A stretch of DNA of 64,000 nucleotides from Pseudomonas hormoni (GTDB lineage: Bacteria; Pseudomonadota; Gammaproteobacteria; Pseudomonadales; Pseudomonadaceae): contig NZ_CP075566.1 in the NCBI RefSeq assembly GCF_018502625.1, positions 2,733,001 to 2,797,000 of the forward strand. The letters run 5' to 3'. Below the pieces are notes generated by a model, which worked only from the letters and a program-made list of their open reading frames with translations, ran no database searches and was not told the DNA's origin. Positions 1 to 10,393 of the stretch are shown here, piece by piece. Position 1 is the stretch's first letter; each line of letters opens with the position of its first letter. The position numbers were made by a program, and so were the translations under genes.

Positions 1-130
1 TGACTTCGTTTTCCTGTCCACGGAGCAGTACAAGTGACCTACCCAATTCCACCGTATTACCGTTTACCGACAGCTTTGCCTGTTTCCATGGGTTGTCATC
101 TACAGCCGCAATTGCGTGTTGGATGGACAT
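1..130 (-). CDS. N-terminus of an unidentified protein (cut by the window edge)
   Basis: An open frame runs from an ATG at position 130 to the window edge and gives 43 residues, beginning MSIQHAIAAVDDNPW and continuing with a beta-rich stretch (KLSVNGNTVELGRS). There is no signal peptide or membrane segment in this part. The start is followed upstream by a non-coding gap with an inverted repeat, which fits a true 5' end. The fragment is too short to identify. The alternating polar/hydrophobic pattern would suit a large beta-sandwich or Ig-like repeat protein, but that is only a guess. Confidence 0.5.
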   Translation of the reverse strand, partial: MSIQHAIAAVDDNPWKQAKLSVNGNTVELGRSLVLLRGQENEV

Positions 131-202
131 GACTTTATCTCGCTAGAAAGTTGAACGAAAAAATTGACAACTCAACTATCTGGCGAAAAACGATCACGGG
201 TA

Positions 203-220
203 ACTGTCAAAACTGACAGT
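203..220. repeat. Perfect 7-bp inverted repeat, possible operator
   Basis: ACTGTCA and TGACAGT are separated by 4 bases. The repeat lies 73 bases upstream of the truncated leftward gene and has no T-run, so it is more likely a protein-binding site than a terminator. No factor can be named. Confidence 0.4.
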
Positions 221-328
221 CCTTTAGAACGAATTGCGATGAAACACTGTAGTACCTAACAAGAGGGGTTCGGGATCCAGTTGACGCTTATCCCAAAGGA
301 TCACAAGCACAATGCGATCCTTCAGGTT

Positions 329-1612
329 TCAAACCGCCAGTTGACCACCGGCAATCGCCGCCGAAGCCGCCAGCATCGCCCGCAACAGCACCGCACAGCC
401 GGCCGCCAGATCATCCGGCGCGGCGTTTTCGATTTCGTTGTGGCTGATGCCGCCCTCGCACGGGACGAAGATCATCCCGGCCGGGCCGAGTTCGGCGAGG
501 AAAATTGCGTCGTGCCCTGCCCCGCTGACGATGTCCATGTGCGACAGGCCCAACCCTTGCGCGGCATTGCGTACCGCTTCAACGCAGCCCTTGTCGAAGT
601 ACAGCGGCGGGAAGTCGGCGGTGGGCGTGAGCTCGAAGGTCAGGCCGTGTTCTTCGCAGGTGGTTTCGATGACTTCGCGGACTTCGGCGATCATTGAATC
701 CAGGCGCGCCGGTTCCAGATGACGGAAGTCCAGGGTCATCCGCACTTCGCCGGGGATGACGTTGCGCGAGCCCGGGTAGGCTTGCAGGCAACCGACGGTG
801 CCGCAGGCGTGGGGTTGATGGCCGAGGGCGGCGCGGTTGACGGCGCCGACGATGACGGACGCACCGACCAATGCGTCCTTGCGCAGGTGCATCGGGGTGG
901 GTCCGGCGTGGGCTTCGACACCGCGCAATTTCAGGTCGAACCATTTCTGCCCAAGCGCGCCCATCACCACACCGATGGTTTTACGTTCGTCTTCAAGGAT
1001 CGGGCCCTGTTCGATGTGGGCTTCGAAATAGGCACCGACCGCATGGCCGCTGACCTTGCGCGGGCCGGCATAGCCAATCGCGTTCAGTGCATCGCCGACG
1101 GTGATGCCTTCGGCGTCGACCTTGGCCAGCGTTTCTTCGAGGGTGAATTTTTCCGCGAACACCCCGGAGCCCATCATGCACGGGGCGAAGCGCGAACCTT
1201 CTTCGTTGGTCCAGACCACCACTTCCAGCGGTGCTTCGGTTTCCACACCGAGGTCGTTGAGGGTGCGCAGCACTTCGACGCCGGCGAGCACGCCAAAGCA
1301 GCCGTCGAACTTGCCGCCGGTGGGTTGGGTGTCGATGTGGCTGCCGGTCATCACTGGTGGCAGGTTCGGGATACGGCCGGGGCGGCGGGCGAAGATGTTG
1401 CCGACGGCGTCGATGCTGACGGTGCAGCCAGCCTCCTCGCACCACCGGACGAAAATGTCTCGGGCCTGGCGGTCAAGGTCGGTCAGGGCCAGGCGACAGA
1501 CGCCGCCCTTGACGGTGGCGCCGAGCTGGGCCAGGTCCATGAGCGACTGCCACAGGCGGTCGCGGTTGATGTGCTGATGGGTGGATTGCAGAACGTCTAC
1601 GGCAGCGTTCAT
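329..1612 (-). CDS. Zn-dependent amidohydrolase, beta-ureidopropionase / N-carbamoyl-amino-acid hydrolase family
   Basis: This 427-residue protein belongs to the M20/M28-type hydantoinase-carbamoylase amidases. It shows the dinuclear-metal motifs of that family: TGSHIDTQPTGGKFDG near residue 90 (metal His and bridging Asp) and NEEGSRF near residue 135. Further conserved segments are EAHIEQGP near residue 198 and SGAGHDA near residue 365. The family hydrolyses N-carbamoyl-beta-alanine or N-carbamoyl-beta-aminoisobutyrate to the beta-amino acid, CO2 and ammonia in the cytoplasm. That is the last step of reductive pyrimidine breakdown. The gene is transcribed away from dihydropyrimidinase and preT-preA, next to an NCS1 transporter on the same strand, so the pathway step fits the context. 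A carbamoylase for hydantoin-derived amino acids is the main alternative. Confidence 0.85.
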   Translation of the reverse strand: MNAAVDVLQSTHQHINRDRLWQSLMDLAQLGATVKGGVCRLALTDLDRQARDIFVRWCEEAGCTVSIDAVGNIFARRPGRIPNLPPVMTGSHIDTQPTGGKFDGCFGVLAGVEVLRTLNDLGVETEAPLEVVVWTNEEGSRFAPCMMGSGVFAEKFTLEETLAKVDAEGITVGDALNAIGYAGPRKVSGHAVGAYFEAHIEQGPILEDERKTIGVVMGALGQKWFDLKLRGVEAHAGPTPMHLRKDALVGASVIVGAVNRAALGHQPHACGTVGCLQAYPGSRNVIPGEVRMTLDFRHLEPARLDSMIAEVREVIETTCEEHGLTFELTPTADFPPLYFDKGCVEAVRNAAQGLGLSHMDIVSGAGHDAIFLAELGPAGMIFVPCEGGISHNEIENAAPDDLAAGCAVLLRAMLAASAAIAGGQLAV

Positions 1613-1676
1613 GGTGATCTCCTCAGGCAGTTGTTATAGGTTTTTTCAGGCAATTCGGTGGTGGGTTTGAGGCCGT

Positions 1677-1769
1677 CATCGCGGGCAAGCCCGCTCCCAC
1701 AGGGATTGAGGTCGAACACAATTGTTGTGTACATCCGATCAATTGTGGGAGCGGGCTTGCCCGCGATGG
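1677..1769. repeat. Paired REP element (GTGGGAGCGGGCTTGCCCGC type)
   Basis: Two inverted copies of a roughly 25-base REP sequence flank about 38 bases of spacer, in the gap between the amidohydrolase and the transporter. This is a REPIN arrangement. Confidence 0.85.
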
Positions 1770-1778
1770 GGCCCGTAT

Positions 1779-3263
1779 TCACACCGCCGTTTTCGCAACA
1801 GACGGACTGGGCCGCATCGAGCACAACCCGTAATAAATCAACCCGCCAAGGGCCGAGCCAGTGAACCAGCCATAGCTGTAAAACCAGCTGAACGCATCGC
1901 TGCCGAGCGACAGCAGCGTCAACACCACCGGCACACCAAACGCGATAAAGCCGAACCAGTTCCACGCCGGATACACGTCATCGCGATAAAGCCCGGCCAG
2001 GTCCAGTTGCTGTTTCTTGATCAGGAAATAGTCCACCACCATGATCCCGGCGATCGGGCCGAGCAGGCTGGAATAGCCCAGCAGCCAGTTCGAATAGACC
2101 GTTTCCAGGCTCACGTCCGAGACAATCAAGCCAAGTTTTTTCAGTAGTTCATGCCCCATCAACACCAGTCCCACCAGCCCCGTCAGCAACACCGCTTTGG
2201 TGCGGTTGATCACCTTCGGCGCGATGTTCTGGAAGTCGTTGGTCGGCGAAACAATGTTGGCGGCGGTATTGGTGGAGAGCGTGGCGATGATGATCAGCGC
2301 CATGGCCAGTGCGACCCAGACCGGGCTCTGGATATGGCCGATCAGCGTCACCGGGTCGGACACGGTCACACCCACCAGTTTTACTGACGCGGCAGTCATC
2401 ACCACGCCCAGCGAGGCGAACAGGAACATGGTCAGCGGCAGGCCGATGATCTGCCCGACAATCTGGTCCTTCTGGCTTTTGGCGTAGCGGCTGAAGTCCG
2501 GAATGTTCAGCGACAACGTGGCCCAGAACCCGACCATCGCCGTCAGCCCGGCGGCAAAGTAACTGACCACGCTCGCCCCCTCCGGGCGTTTGGCCGGGAT
2601 CGCCAGCAGCTCGGTCATCGACACATTCGGCATCGCCCACACCAGCAGCCCCACGCCGACCAGCACCAACAGCGGCGCCGACAGGGTTTCCAGCCACTTG
2701 ATCGAGTCCGCACCGCGAATCACCACCCACAGGTTCAAGGCCCAGAACACCATGAAACCGATGACTTCACCGGTGCCACCGAGGGATTTCCAACCCTCGA
2801 ATACCGAGCCCAGAAACAGATGAATCGCCAGACCGCCAAACATCGTCTGGATGCCGAACCAGCCACACGCCACCAGCGCGCGAATCAGGCAGGGAATGTT
2901 GGAACCGAGGATGCCAAAGGACGAGCGCAACAACACCGGAAACGGAATGCCGTATTTGGTGCCGGGGAATGCATTAAGTGTCAGAGGGATCAGAACGATG
3001 ATGTTGGCAAACAGAATCGCCAGCAGCGCCTCGCCGACGCTCAGACCGAAGTACGCAGTGAGCACGCCGCCCAGCGTGTAAGTCGGTACACAGATCGCCA
3101 TGCCGACCCACAGCGCGGTGATGTGCCATTTGTTCCAGGTTCGTTCGCGCACCTTGGTCGGTGCCATGTCGTGGTTGTAACGGGGACTGTCGAGGACATC
3201 GCTGCCGGCTTCGAGCTCGAACAAGCCGTCGCGCTCGGTCACTTGCGATCTGATCTGTTGCAT
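1779..3263 (-). CDS. NCS1-family nucleobase:cation symporter
   Basis: The 494-residue protein has about 12 hydrophobic segments after a polar N-terminal tail of some 45 residues. It carries NCS1 hallmarks: RTWNKWHITALWVGM at the first helix, GIPFPVLLRSSFG near residue 115, and SLNIPDFSRYAKS near residue 255. The family imports uracil, thymine, hydantoins, allantoin or cytosine with H+ or Na+ across the inner membrane. Its place among pyrimidine-degradation genes points to uracil, thymine or a dihydropyrimidine. It lies upstream of the amidohydrolase on the same strand with a 166-base gap holding a REP, so co-transcription is possible. The gene diverges from hydA across a 551-base regulatory gap. 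Confidence 0.88.
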   Translation of the reverse strand: MQQIRSQVTERDGLFELEAGSDVLDSPRYNHDMAPTKVRERTWNKWHITALWVGMAICVPTYTLGGVLTAYFGLSVGEALLAILFANIIVLIPLTLNAFPGTKYGIPFPVLLRSSFGILGSNIPCLIRALVACGWFGIQTMFGGLAIHLFLGSVFEGWKSLGGTGEVIGFMVFWALNLWVVIRGADSIKWLETLSAPLLVLVGVGLLVWAMPNVSMTELLAIPAKRPEGASVVSYFAAGLTAMVGFWATLSLNIPDFSRYAKSQKDQIVGQIIGLPLTMFLFASLGVVMTAASVKLVGVTVSDPVTLIGHIQSPVWVALAMALIIIATLSTNTAANIVSPTNDFQNIAPKVINRTKAVLLTGLVGLVLMGHELLKKLGLIVSDVSLETVYSNWLLGYSSLLGPIAGIMVVDYFLIKKQQLDLAGLYRDDVYPAWNWFGFIAFGVPVVLTLLSLGSDAFSWFYSYGWFTGSALGGLIYYGLCSMRPSPSVAKTAV

Positions 3264-5254
<1,991 letters not shown>

Positions 5255-5261
5255 TCTGCCC

Positions 5262-5399
5262 CCTGTGGCGAGGGAGCTTGCTCCCGCTGGCCTGCGTAGC
5301 AGGCCCAAAACCAGTCGATTCGGGATATCAGGAAAACCGAGTGGGCAGGATAAGGGGCGGCTTCGCCACCCAGCGGGAGCAAGCTCCCTCGCCACAGGG
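5262..5399. repeat. Paired REP element (GTGGCGAGGGAGCTTGCTCC type)
   Basis: Inverted copies of the long REP form lie between hydA and preT, with GC-rich inner arms. The element could partly terminate hydA transcription. Confidence 0.85.
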
Positions 5400-5459
5400 T
5401 GATGCAAAAAAACAATGCCCACCAGAGGCAGTTACCTCAATAACCGTGAGGCCAACACC

Positions 5460-6827
5460 GTGATCAAGACCCTGACCCACCTCCCGCATCCCTACGAGAA
5501 TGCGGCCGCCCTCGCCGGCCACTTCACCGACCTGGCGCCGCCACTCAACGACCGCCAGGCGCACCTGGAAGCCTCGCGCTGCCTGTATTGCTACGACGCG
5601 CCGTGCGTGAATGCCTGTCCGAGCGACATCGACATTCCCTCGTTCATCCGCAATATCCATCAGGACAACGTGCAAGGCGCGGCGCAGAAAATCCTCTCGG
5701 CGAACATCCTCGGCGGCAGTTGCGCCCGGGTCTGTCCGACGGAAATTCTTTGCCAGCAAGCCTGCGTGCGCAACAACGCCCATGAATGCGCGCCGGTGTT
5801 GATCGGCCTGTTGCAGCGCTACGCCGTGGACAACGCGTACTTCAGCGAACACCCCTTCCCTCGCGCCGCAACTACCGGCAAGCGCATCGCCGTGGTTGGT
5901 GCCGGGCCGGCTGGTTTGTCCTGCGCCCATCGCAGCGCCATGCATGGGCATGACGTGGTGATTTTCGAAGCACGGGAAAAGGCTGGCGGCCTCAACGAAT
6001 ACGGGATCGCCAAGTACAAACTGGTGGACGATTACGCGCAGAAGGAGCTGGAATTCCTGCTGCAGATCGGTGGCATCGAAATCCGTCACGGGCAGAAACT
6101 CGGCGAGAACCTGACCCTCAGCGAGCTGCATCAACAATTCGACGCGGTGTTTCTCGGACTTGGCCTCAACGCCAGCAAACAGCTTGGGCTGGCCCACGAA
6201 GATGCACCGGGCTTGCTCGCCGCCACCGAGTACATCCGCGAATTGCGCCAGGCCGATGATCTGACACAACTGCCTTTGGCCGACCATTGCATCGTCCTCG
6301 GCGCCGGCAACACCGCCATCGACATGGCCGTGCAAATGGCCCGCCTTGGCGCACATGACGTGAATCTGGTGTACCGCCGCGGTGTCGAGGACATGGGCGC
6401 CACCCACCACGAACAAGACATAGCCAAAGCCAATCAGGTGCGCTTGCTGACGTGGGCGCAACCCGAAGAAGTGCTGCTCGACGATCAAGGCAATGTACGC
6501 GGCATGCGCTTCGCTCGCACACATTTGGTGGAAGATCGCCTGCAAACCACTGGTGAAACCTTCGAACTGGCCGCCGATGCGATCTTCAAAGCCATTGGCC
6601 AGGCCTTCGACTCAAGCGCCCTTGTCGATCCGCTGGCTCGCGAACTCAAGCGTCAGGGCGATCGGATTCAGGTCGATGAAAACCTGCGCACCAGCATTCC
6701 GGGCGTGTATGCCGGCGGTGACTGCACCAGCCTCGATCAGGACCTCACCGTGCAGGCGGTGCAGCACGGCAAACTGGCGGCCGAGGCCATCAATGCTCAA
6801 CTGATGCTCAACGTGGAGGCTGCGTAA
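5460..6827 (+). CDS. preT: NAD(P)-dependent dihydropyrimidine dehydrogenase, subunit PreT
   Basis: This flavoprotein subunit of the PreT-PreA complex takes electrons between NAD(P)H and the pyrimidine-reducing subunit. From a GTG at 5460, with GTGAGG a little upstream, the protein is 455 residues. An in-frame start at 5415 would add a non-homologous 15-residue leader that reads from the REP edge. N-terminal cysteines C41, C44, C49 and C53 belong to the Fe-S domain, and a second Cys set lies near residues 88-104. A FAD-binding GAGPAGLSC follows near residue 148, and NAD(P)-binding GAGNTAIDMA near residue 281. It resembles the GltD/DPYD N-terminal module. The next gene, preA, starts immediately after its stop codon, so the two are translated together. 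Confidence 0.92.
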   Translation: MIKTLTHLPHPYENAAALAGHFTDLAPPLNDRQAHLEASRCLYCYDAPCVNACPSDIDIPSFIRNIHQDNVQGAAQKILSANILGGSCARVCPTEILCQQACVRNNAHECAPVLIGLLQRYAVDNAYFSEHPFPRAATTGKRIAVVGAGPAGLSCAHRSAMHGHDVVIFEAREKAGGLNEYGIAKYKLVDDYAQKELEFLLQIGGIEIRHGQKLGENLTLSELHQQFDAVFLGLGLNASKQLGLAHEDAPGLLAATEYIRELRQADDLTQLPLADHCIVLGAGNTAIDMAVQMARLGAHDVNLVYRRGVEDMGATHHEQDIAKANQVRLLTWAQPEEVLLDDQGNVRGMRFARTHLVEDRLQTTGETFELAADAIFKAIGQAFDSSALVDPLARELKRQGDRIQVDENLRTSIPGVYAGGDCTSLDQDLTVQAVQHGKLAAEAINAQLMLNVEAA

Positions 6828-8102
6828 ATGGCCGATCTTTCGATTGTCTTCGCTGGCATCAAAAGCCCCAATCCGTTCTGGCTGGCCTCCGCGCCACCGA
6901 CCGACAAAGCCTACAACGTGGTCCGCGCCTTCGAGGCCGGTTGGGGGGGCGTGGTCTGGAAAACCCTGGGTGAAGACCCGGCGGCGGTCAACGTGTCGTC
7001 GCGCTACTCGGCGCACTTCGGGGCAAACCGTGAGGTGCTGGGTTTCAACAACATCGAGCTGATCACCGACCGCTCGCTGGAGATCAACCTGCGGGAAATC
7101 ACCCAGGTCAAAAAGGACTGGCCGGACAGGGCGCTGATCGTTTCGCTGATGGTTCCCTGCGTTGAAGAGTCGTGGAAACACATCCTGCCACTGGTGGAGG
7201 CCACCGGTGCCGATGGCATCGAACTGAATTTCGGCTGTCCGCACGGCATGCCGGAACGGGGCATGGGCGCGGCGGTCGGTCAGGTGCCGGAGTACGTCGA
7301 ACAGGTCACGCGCTGGTGCAAGACCTGGTGCTCGCTGCCGGTGATCGTCAAGCTCACGCCGAACATCACCGACATCCGCGTCGCCGCCCGTGCGGCCCAT
7401 CGCGGTGGTGCCGATGCGGTGTCGCTGATCAACACGATCAACTCGATCACCAGCGTCAACCTGGAGCGCATGGTCGCCAATCCCACCGTCGGCAGTCAAA
7501 GCACCCACGGCGGTTATTGTGGTTCGGCGGTGAAGCCGATTGCGCTGAACATGGTCGCCGAGATCGCCCGCGATCCGCAGACGCAAGGCTTGCCGATCTC
7601 TGGCATCGGCGGCATCGGCAACTGGCGCGACGCGGCGGAATTCATCGCGCTGGGCAGCGGTTCGGTGCAGGTGTGCACGGCGGCGATGTTGCATGGCTTC
7701 CGGATTGTCGAGGAAATGAAGGACGGCTTGTCACGCTGGATGGACAGTCAGGGTTACGCCAGCGTGTCGGAATTTTCCGGGCGCGCGGTGGGCAATACCA
7801 CTGATTGGAAGTACCTGGACATCAACTATCAGGTGATTGCGAAGATTGACCAGCAGGCGTGTATCGGGTGCGGGCGTTGCCATATCGCCTGCGAGGACAC
7901 TTCCCATCAGGCGGTGGCCAGCGTCAAGCTGGCGGACGGCACGCATAAATATGAAGTGATCGATGAGGAGTGCGTGGGCTGCAATTTGTGCCAGATCACT
8001 TGCCCGGTACAGGACTGCATCGAGATGGTGCCGATGGAGAACGGGAAGCCGTTTCTGGACTGGAATCATGATCCGCGCAATCCGTATCACGTCGCGGTCT
8101 GA
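6828..8102 (+). CDS. preA: NAD(P)-dependent dihydropyrimidine dehydrogenase, subunit PreA
   Basis: The 424-residue catalytic subunit reduces uracil or thymine to the 5,6-dihydro compound. An FMN-binding TIM barrel of the dihydroorotate dehydrogenase superfamily fills residues 1-320 (NFGCPHGM, VKLTPNITDI, GIGGIGNWRDAAEFI). It is followed by two 4Fe-4S ferredoxin motifs, ACIGCGRC near residue 345 and ECVGCNLC near residue 382. The ATG begins right after the preT stop. With hydA and the amidohydrolase, the window encodes all three steps from uracil to beta-alanine. Confidence 0.94.
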   Translation: MADLSIVFAGIKSPNPFWLASAPPTDKAYNVVRAFEAGWGGVVWKTLGEDPAAVNVSSRYSAHFGANREVLGFNNIELITDRSLEINLREITQVKKDWPDRALIVSLMVPCVEESWKHILPLVEATGADGIELNFGCPHGMPERGMGAAVGQVPEYVEQVTRWCKTWCSLPVIVKLTPNITDIRVAARAAHRGGADAVSLINTINSITSVNLERMVANPTVGSQSTHGGYCGSAVKPIALNMVAEIARDPQTQGLPISGIGGIGNWRDAAEFIALGSGSVQVCTAAMLHGFRIVEEMKDGLSRWMDSQGYASVSEFSGRAVGNTTDWKYLDINYQVIAKIDQQACIGCGRCHIACEDTSHQAVASVKLADGTHKYEVIDEECVGCNLCQITCPVQDCIEMVPMENGKPFLDWNHDPRNPYHVAV

Positions 8103-8127
8103 AATCTTCGGCGCCTGATCTGGCGCC

Positions 8128-8200
8128 TTCGCGGGCAAGCCTTGCTCCTACAGGATTTGCGCAAATCCTGTAGGAGCAAGGCTTGCCCGCGAAGAGGCCG
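8128..8200. repeat. Paired REP / bidirectional terminator-like hairpin
   Basis: Copies of the TTCGCGGGCAAGCCTTGCTC type face each other over a very short loop, giving a near-perfect palindrome of about 70 bases. It sits between the converging preA and TetR genes, where it could stop both transcripts. Confidence 0.85.
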
Positions 8201-8218
8201 ACAGCCACACCACAAAAC

Positions 8219-8839
8219 TCACGGTTCCAACCCGATCCCCCGCAATATCACACTCGTCACCGTCTGCACCGCCCGCTCAAACTGCATGTCCGACAGCGGC
8301 TGGTGATCGTTCAGGATATTCACCTGGTGATCAAAGTCAGCGTAATGCTGGGTCGAGGCCCAGATCATGTACAGCAGGCTTGAAGGCTCCACCGGCAGGA
8401 TGCGTTTGTCCTCCACCCACTGGCGAATTTTCGCTTCTTTCATCTTGGCCCAGTCGTACAGGCTGACGTCCAGTTTCTCACCCAACGTCGGTGCGCCGTG
8501 GATGATTTCATTGGCCCAGACTTTCGAGCCGTAAGGCCGGCTGCGCGAGTGGTTCATCTTGGCGCGGATGTAGCTGCTGAGCACCACGCGCGGATCATCG
8601 AACATCTCGAAACACAGGGCGTCCTGCTTCCACACCTCCAGCAAATCGAACAGCACGGCGCTGTACAACTCGGTCTTGGTGCTGAAGTAGTAATGCAGGT
8701 TGGAACGCGGCAGTTGCACTTCGGCGGCGATGTCGGCCATGGCGGTACCGCCGAAGCCTTTTTCGGCAAAGACCTTTTCGGCCCCGAGCAGGATTTTTTC
8801 GACGTTACTGCGGCGAATCTCGATCTTGTGATTGCCCAT
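8219..8839 (-). CDS. TetR-family regulator, RutR-like
   Basis: The 206-residue protein has an N-terminal TetR helix-turn-helix (ILLGAEKVFAEKGFGGTAMADIAAE, residues 17-41, then LPRSNLHYYF) and a YcdC/RutR-type C-terminal ligand domain. RutR senses uracil or thymine in E. coli. A homologous gene lies near the pyrimidine genes of other pseudomonads, and here it is convergent with preA. It probably controls the hydA/NCS1 divergent region, which is inference. The ATG at 8839 is clear, and copC diverges 146 bases away. Confidence 0.8.
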   Translation of the reverse strand: MGNHKIEIRRSNVEKILLGAEKVFAEKGFGGTAMADIAAEVQLPRSNLHYYFSTKTELYSAVLFDLLEVWKQDALCFEMFDDPRVVLSSYIRAKMNHSRSRPYGSKVWANEIIHGAPTLGEKLDVSLYDWAKMKEAKIRQWVEDKRILPVEPSSLLYMIWASTQHYADFDHQVNILNDHQPLSDMQFERAVQTVTSVILRGIGLEP

Positions 8840-8985
8840 GAGGGCTCCCTGACAACAGCGTTGCTCAAGACTAACATCCGCTCTACATCGCGGCGACAGA
8901 GGAAAACGAAACTTCGTACACCCGCCCGCTGACGCTCGCAGTTAAACTGTCGCCCTTCTTCGAACCTGCCTCCGAGGTATCCACG

Positions 8986-9351
8986 ATGCTTTTCAAGAAA
9001 ACCCTGACCACCGCTGCCCTGCTCGGCTCGCTGCTCGCCGCCTCGTCGGTGTTTGCCCACGCCCATCTGAAAGGCCAGACCCCGGCCGCTGACAGCACCG
9101 TGAGTGCGCCCTCGGAACTGCGTCTGGAGTTTTCCGAAGGCATTGAAGCGACGTTCACAAAAGTCACGATCAGCAAGGATGGCACCAACGTGCCGGTGAA
9201 AAGCCTGGCCACCGAAGGCAGCGACAAGAAGACCTTGATCGTGACCCCGGCAGCACCGTTGGCGGCGGGAACTTACAAAGTCGAATGGCACGCGGTGTCG
9301 GTCGATACCCACAAAAGCGAAGGCGCGTACAGCTTCAAGGTTGGCCAGTAA
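8986..9351 (+). CDS. copC: Periplasmic copper-binding protein CopC
   Basis: The 121-residue protein has a signal peptide ending at about residue 25 (SSVFA-HAHL). The mature N-terminal His and the SVDTHKSEGAYSF segment near the C-terminus match the Cu(II)-binding His/Asp/His set of CopC. It binds copper in the periplasm and works with CopD. GAGG is placed upstream of the ATG, and copD begins 3 bases after the stop. Confidence 0.93.
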   Translation: MLFKKTLTTAALLGSLLAASSVFAHAHLKGQTPAADSTVSAPSELRLEFSEGIEATFTKVTISKDGTNVPVKSLATEGSDKKTLIVTPAAPLAAGTYKVEWHAVSVDTHKSEGAYSFKVGQ

Positions 9352-9354
9352 TTC

Positions 9355-10212
9355 ATGACGAGCGCGATGGTGTTGTGCCGTTTCCTGCATTTCACCGTGG
9401 TGCTGATGCTGTTCGGGGTCTGGGTCTTCAGGCCATTGCTGTTGGGCCGTGTAGCGTTGCTGGACCAACCTCTGGCGCGAGTCAGCCGTTGGCTCGCGGC
9501 AGTGGCGTTGGTCAGCGGCGTCTGTTGGTTGCTGCTGATCACCGCCAGCATGGCCGGGGACCGGGCGGCGGCATTCGATCCGCCGACCTTGCGGTTGGTG
9601 TTGGGCAATACGTTTTTTGGTCAGGTCTGGACCTGGCATCTGCTGCTCAATGGTTTGCTGCTGATTGTGCTGCTGACGCGGCTCCGCACCCACCAGCCCT
9701 TGAGCCTGATCCTCGGCGGCCTGTTGTTGGCCACGCTCGCCCCGGTCGGCCACGGGGCGATGCTTGATGGTCTCAGCGGTCAGTTGCTGATCCTCAATCA
9801 AATCGTTCACCTGATCTGTGTCGGAGCCTGGTTGGGTGGGTTGATGTTGCTGGTGATGATTTTGCGGCAACCGGCTGGCCATGCCGTTCGCGCAATACTG
9901 CAACGCTTCAGCGGCGTGGGTTACGCGTTGGTGGCCGGATTGGTTATCACGGGACTGATCAATGTGCGGGTACTGACCGGGCAGTTCTGGCCTACACCGC
10001 TACTGTCCGGTTTCGCACTGATTCTGCTGATCAAGGTGGTGCTGGTCGCCGTCATGTTGGGGCTGGCGCTGTTCAATCGGTTGCGGATCAAGGATTGCGA
10101 AGAGCATCTCGCAACGCTCAAGACCAGCGTGATTCTGGAATGGCTGCTGGGGATTGGCGCAGTGGCCGCAGTCTCCCTCCTGGGCACCATGCCCCCTATG
10201 ATTTCGAGCTGA
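9355..10212 (+). CDS. copD: Copper resistance membrane protein CopD
   Basis: This 285-residue inner-membrane protein has about 8 hydrophobic helices and the CopD-family pattern of His residues at helix ends (CRFLHFTVV, TWHLLLNG, GHGAMLDG, NQIVHLICVGAWLGGL). The family moves copper from periplasmic CopC into the cytoplasm. It forms a two-gene operon with copC. No CopRS pair or CopAB is seen in the window, so this is the minimal copper-uptake version. Confidence 0.9.
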   Translation: MTSAMVLCRFLHFTVVLMLFGVWVFRPLLLGRVALLDQPLARVSRWLAAVALVSGVCWLLLITASMAGDRAAAFDPPTLRLVLGNTFFGQVWTWHLLLNGLLLIVLLTRLRTHQPLSLILGGLLLATLAPVGHGAMLDGLSGQLLILNQIVHLICVGAWLGGLMLLVMILRQPAGHAVRAILQRFSGVGYALVAGLVITGLINVRVLTGQFWPTPLLSGFALILLIKVVLVAVMLGLALFNRLRIKDCEEHLATLKTSVILEWLLGIGAVAAVSLLGTMPPMISS

Positions 10213-10223
10213 AAACACACCCC

Positions 10224-10248
10224 TGTGGGAGCGAGCCGGCTCCCACAT
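10224..10248. terminator. Solitary REP-derived hairpin after copD
   Basis: TGTGGGAGC pairs with GGCTCCCACA over a short loop just downstream of the copD stop. There is no strong T-run, so termination is possible but not certain. Confidence 0.5.
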
Positions 10249-10297
10249 TGGTACATCTCACGTTCGTCGCACGCTCAAGTCATCGTATAACTTCCGG

Positions 10298-10360
10298 TTG
10301 ACAACCCGTTAAACCCTCGCAAATAATCGCCCCCATGTTGTACGACGACGTATGACAACA
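10298..10360 (+). promoter_or_regulatory. Promoter and operator of the OprD-type porin gene
   Basis: TTGACA at 10298-10303 and AAATAA at 10321-10326 are 17 bases apart, giving a sigma70-like promoter. Directly after it, 10336-10360 is an interrupted palindrome with TGTTGT/ACAACA ends around TACGAC-GTATG. A closely similar block precedes udh. Confidence 0.6.
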
Positions 10361-10393
10361 ATAAAAACAACAAGAAACAACGGGAGCGTCACA

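Noticed and set aside
5328..6545. 405-codon minus-strand frame over preT
   Set aside because: It overlaps the REP and preT in antisense and has no domain. preT carries the Fe-S and FAD motifs.
8554..9903. 449-codon minus-strand frame spanning the TetR gene, copC and copD
   Set aside because: It crosses three supported genes and has Gln/His-rich low-complexity sequence.
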